A DNA stretch of 6,155 bases, taken from contig CAMJAZ010000110.1 in assembly GCA_946403735.1 (NCBI GenBank), forward strand, positions 1 to 6,155. The letters run 5' to 3'. This DNA is from an uncultured Selenomonadales bacterium (lineage in GTDB: Bacteria > Bacillota > Negativicutes > Selenomonadales > Selenomonadaceae). Shown here piece after piece: positions 4,131 to 6,155 of this stretch. Under the pieces are notes generated by a model. It had not been told where the DNA came from. It was given only the letters and a program-made list of their open reading frames with translations, and searched no databases. Made by a program: the position numbers and the translations under genes. Each line of letters starts with the position of its first letter. Position 1 is the first letter of the stretch.

Positions 4131-6026
4131 TTACCTATTTTTAATTGCGCCGCCGTCATGTGTAGGCGCTACAACTTCATCAGGTTCATTGTAACTTTGC
4201 ACGGGAGCCGGTGCTTGTTCATAAGAATTATTTCCGCCGTCATTTTCAACTGTCGAATCACCGCCAAAAACTTCAGGCTCATCTGAATAAGTCTGTGGCT
4301 TTTCGTACCGTGACAAAACTAAATCGACACTTGCGCCAACTTCAACTTCAGAATCTGGCGACAAACTTTGACTTAAAACTGTTCCGTCCGCCTGTTCACT
4401 TGTCTGGTACGTGATAGAGCCAACGTTCAAGCCGCGTGATTCAATGCTACTTCGTGCCGCGTCGTAGCTTGTATAGTAAACGTCAGGAACATGAGTTTTA
4501 TTCTGCGCGGAATCTGGCGAATGGTTAGACGATTCGTCGACACGTTCAGCAACAACTGCTCCGCCTTTCGCAACGGTTAAGTCAATCGTTTGTCCACGAT
4601 TTATTTTCGTGCCAACGACGGGGTCTTGTTCCAAAACTTTATCGACAGGGTCATTGTACGAATCTTTTTCGTAAACCGTACCAATTTTCAAGCCCATTTT
4701 AGTGATTCGTTCAGTTGCCGCCGTCTTCGACAAGCCAACTAAATCTGGCATAGTGATTGTTTCGCCGCCCTTGCTAACATAAATTGTCACAAGCCGTTGA
4801 GCTTTTACACTGCGTCCAGGATCGGGATCTTGTGATACAACTTCGCCTGCAGGTACATTCGCATCGTAAGTTTCAGCGATGTTGACGCGCAAATTGCCGC
4901 CTTCTAAAATTTGTTGCGCTAAAGTCATCTGCTTGCCCGTGACGTTGGGAACTGGAACTTCATCATCGCCGCCAACTAAATTTCCAAATGCCATAAAGCC
5001 GCCCGCGCCAGCTACGAGTAATACAAACATTAAAATTCCAGCTACTAAATATTTTGTAGTGGACGAAGATTTTTTTTCATCTTTAATTTCATCATCAACT
5101 TGTGGCGGTTCAACTTTTTTGACGGAATTTTTCCGCGCAGGAATTATAGTCGACTTCGTGACGCGCGATAAAAATTGTGTAGCGTCGGGGTCATTAGCCC
5201 GCATTGTTCCTAAACTTGCCTTGACGCCGCCCAATGCTTGAATCAATTCTAAACTTGTAGGTCGCAACTCTGGATTTTTACACATTGTGCGAAGGACGAT
5301 AGCTTCCAACATTGTCGGAATTTCTTCACGAATGACATTTGGCGGAACTGGTTCTTCCTCAACGTGTTTCATTGCAATGGCAAACGCATTTTCGCCAGTG
5401 AAGGGCAACCGATTAGTCAACATTTCGTACAAGACGACGCCGAGCGAATAAATATCAGACTTAGGTGTTATCATGCCGCCTTGCGCTTGTTCGGGTGAAA
5501 GATAATGTACCGAGCCGATAACACTGCCGCTGTAAGTCAAAGTCGATTCAGTAACTGCGCGGGCAATTCCGAAGTCAGCAATTTTCGCGTGACCGTCAAT
5601 CGTCATTAAAATGTTGTGCGGCTTAATATCGCAGTGAACAATATTATTTGCGTGCGCGTGGCAAAGACCGTTAGCAATGTCATTTGCGATTGACACGGCG
5701 GTTAAAATATTCAGCGGTCCTTCGTCACGAATTTTATCTTTCAGCGTCTTACTAGGGACGTACTCCATGACAATGTACTGGTCATTGCCGTCTTGTCCAA
5801 CGTCATAAATGCTGACAATGTTGGGGTGTGAAAGCCGCGCCGCCGCTTGAGCTTCACGCCGAAAACGTTCGACAAATTCAACATCGGAGCGGTACGCCGC
5901 ATGCAAAATTTTCACGGCAACAGTACGGTCAAGCAATTTATCACGTGCGCGATAAACTTCAGCCATTCCGCCGCTACCAAGTCGTTCTTCAAGAATATAT
6001 CTGCCGCTTAAAGTTCGTTGTTCCAT
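4131..6026 (-). CDS. prkC: PASTA-domain Ser/Thr protein kinase (PrkC/PknB/Stk type)
   Basis: This 631-residue membrane kinase senses cell-wall muropeptides or lipid II and phosphorylates growth, division and wall-synthesis proteins. The kinase domain spans about 10-268: Gly-loop GSGGMAEVY (17-25), Lys39 in VAVK, helix-C Glu58, catalytic loop HCDIKPHN (131-138, Asp133), DFG (151-153), activation loop to SPE (177-179), and DIYSLGVVLYE (191-201). A charged juxtamembrane stretch (269-324) precedes one membrane helix (about 325-348). Three PASTA domains follow outside: about 356-420, 423-488 and 511-573, the last after a 22-residue linker. An acidic, Ser/Asn/Pro-rich tail ends the protein. The catalytic loop has Cys132 instead of the usual Arg (HCD for HRD). 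The start is set at ATG 6026, since AAGGTGAT lies 6 bases upstream and family similarity begins there. A TTG 36 bases earlier has no ribosome binding site. It follows the PP2C gene by 39 bases and ends its operon. Confidence 0.95.
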   Translation of the reverse strand: MEQRTLSGRYILEERLGSGGMAEVYRARDKLLDRTVAVKILHAAYRSDVEFVERFRREAQAAARLSHPNIVSIYDVGQDGNDQYIVMEYVPSKTLKDKIRDEGPLNILTAVSIANDIANGLCHAHANNIVHCDIKPHNILMTIDGHAKIADFGIARAVTESTLTYSGSVIGSVHYLSPEQAQGGMITPKSDIYSLGVVLYEMLTNRLPFTGENAFAIAMKHVEEEPVPPNVIREEIPTMLEAIVLRTMCKNPELRPTSLELIQALGGVKASLGTMRANDPDATQFLSRVTKSTIIPARKNSVKKVEPPQVDDEIKDEKKSSSTTKYLVAGILMFVLLVAGAGGFMAFGNLVGGDDEVPVPNVTGKQMTLAQQILEGGNLRVNIAETYDANVPAGEVVSQDPDPGRSVKAQRLVTIYVSKGGETITMPDLVGLSKTAATERITKMGLKIGTVYEKDSYNDPVDKVLEQDPVVGTKINRGQTIDLTVAKGGAVVAERVDESSNHSPDSAQNKTHVPDVYYTSYDAARSSIESRGLNVGSITYQTSEQADGTVLSQSLSPDSEVEVGASVDLVLSRYEKPQTYSDEPEVFGGDSTVENDGGNNSYEQAPAPVQSYNEPDEVVAPTHDGGAIKNR

Positions 6027-6032
6027 ACTAGT

Positions 6033-6040
6033 ATCACCTT
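6033..6040 (-). promoter_or_regulatory. Ribosome binding site deciding the kinase start
   Basis: On the minus strand AAGGTGAT lies 6 bases before ATG 6026. It is a near-perfect Shine-Dalgarno sequence. It excludes the longer reading from TTG 6062, which would translate through it. I see no promoter in the 39-base gap after the phosphatase gene, so the kinase is probably read from the phosphatase transcript. Confidence 0.85.
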
Positions 6041-6065
6041 CTCTGGCGATTAAGATTTCCAACGG

Positions 6066-6155
6066 TTAATCGTAAGCGCAGACAACAATAGCGGTTATAT
6101 TGTCGTGTCCGCCGTTGTCTAACGCGGCTTGAATTGAATCATCAGCAGGGTTTGA
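6066..6155 (-). CDS. prpC: PP2C-type protein phosphatase, C-terminal end only (PrpC/Stp type)
   Basis: Only the last 29 residues and the stop codon (6068-6066) are inside the window; the gene runs off the right edge. The fragment contains AALDNGGHDNITAIVV (residues 10-25 of the fragment). This is the last conserved PP2C motif, whose Asp in GGxDN helps hold the catalytic metal ions. In Firmicutes this phosphatase lies directly before the PASTA kinase and removes the phosphates that the kinase adds, as seen here. It lies 39 bases upstream of the kinase start on the same strand. The motif and the context together make the call firm despite the short piece. The name follows B. subtilis usage; stp is the equivalent elsewhere. 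Confidence 0.88.
   Translation of the reverse strand, partial: SNPADDSIQAALDNGGHDNITAIVVCAYD

Noticed and set aside
4879..5241. 120-residue plus-strand open frame inside the kinase gene
   Set aside because: It lies opposite well-conserved coding sequence, has no ribosome binding site I can see and resembles no family. It is a frame shadow.
6027..6062. TTG at 6062 as the kinase start
   Set aside because: It has no ribosome binding site and would read through the strong one at 6033-6040. The added residues do not look like the kinase family.

Overview
The window looks like chromosomal DNA from an AT-rich member of the Firmicutes (Bacillota). The evidence is a PASTA-domain Ser/Thr kinase preceded by a PP2C phosphatase, a typical Firmicutes pair, plus RecF and a stand-alone FlhB-like (FlhX/YlqH type) protein. 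Codon choice and abundant A/T tracts would suit a member of the Negativicutes, but that placement is a guess from style, not proof. The gene content is housekeeping and signalling. I see no phage, insertion sequence, CRISPR array, tRNA or rRNA.

Left part, plus strand (1-2375): a strong terminator closes an unseen upstream gene. An extended -10 promoter follows, driving a secreted alpha/beta hydrolase (cinnamoyl/feruloyl-esterase-like) and, 34 bases later, a membrane sensor histidine kinase. No response regulator is visible. The kinase has an unusual Lys where the HisKA phosphatase Thr/Asn normally sits.

Middle, plus strand (2376-4078): an 89-base spacer holds a dispersed intergenic repeat and a compressed promoter very close to the recF start codon, which has no ribosome binding site. 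recF is followed 11 bases later by a 122-residue FlhB C-domain-like protein. That protein begins just past the position of the FlhB autocleavage motif and ends in an arginine-rich tail. An inverted second copy of the repeat and a Rho-independent terminator close this unit. recF is not next to dnaA, dnaN or gyrB here.

Right part, minus strand (4084-6155): the C-terminal end of a PP2C phosphatase is followed by a complete PrkC/PknB-type kinase (kinase domain, one membrane segment, three PASTA domains, acidic tail) and its own terminator. The phosphatase and kinase should form an opposing pair that reads cell-wall fragments. The two transcription units converge on a roughly 137-base region with one terminator for each direction.

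Nothing here is clearly a new multi-gene system. The most notable features are the recF-flhX pairing with its near-leaderless promoter, the missing cleavage site and basic tail of FlhX, and the histidine kinase Thr-to-Lys change.
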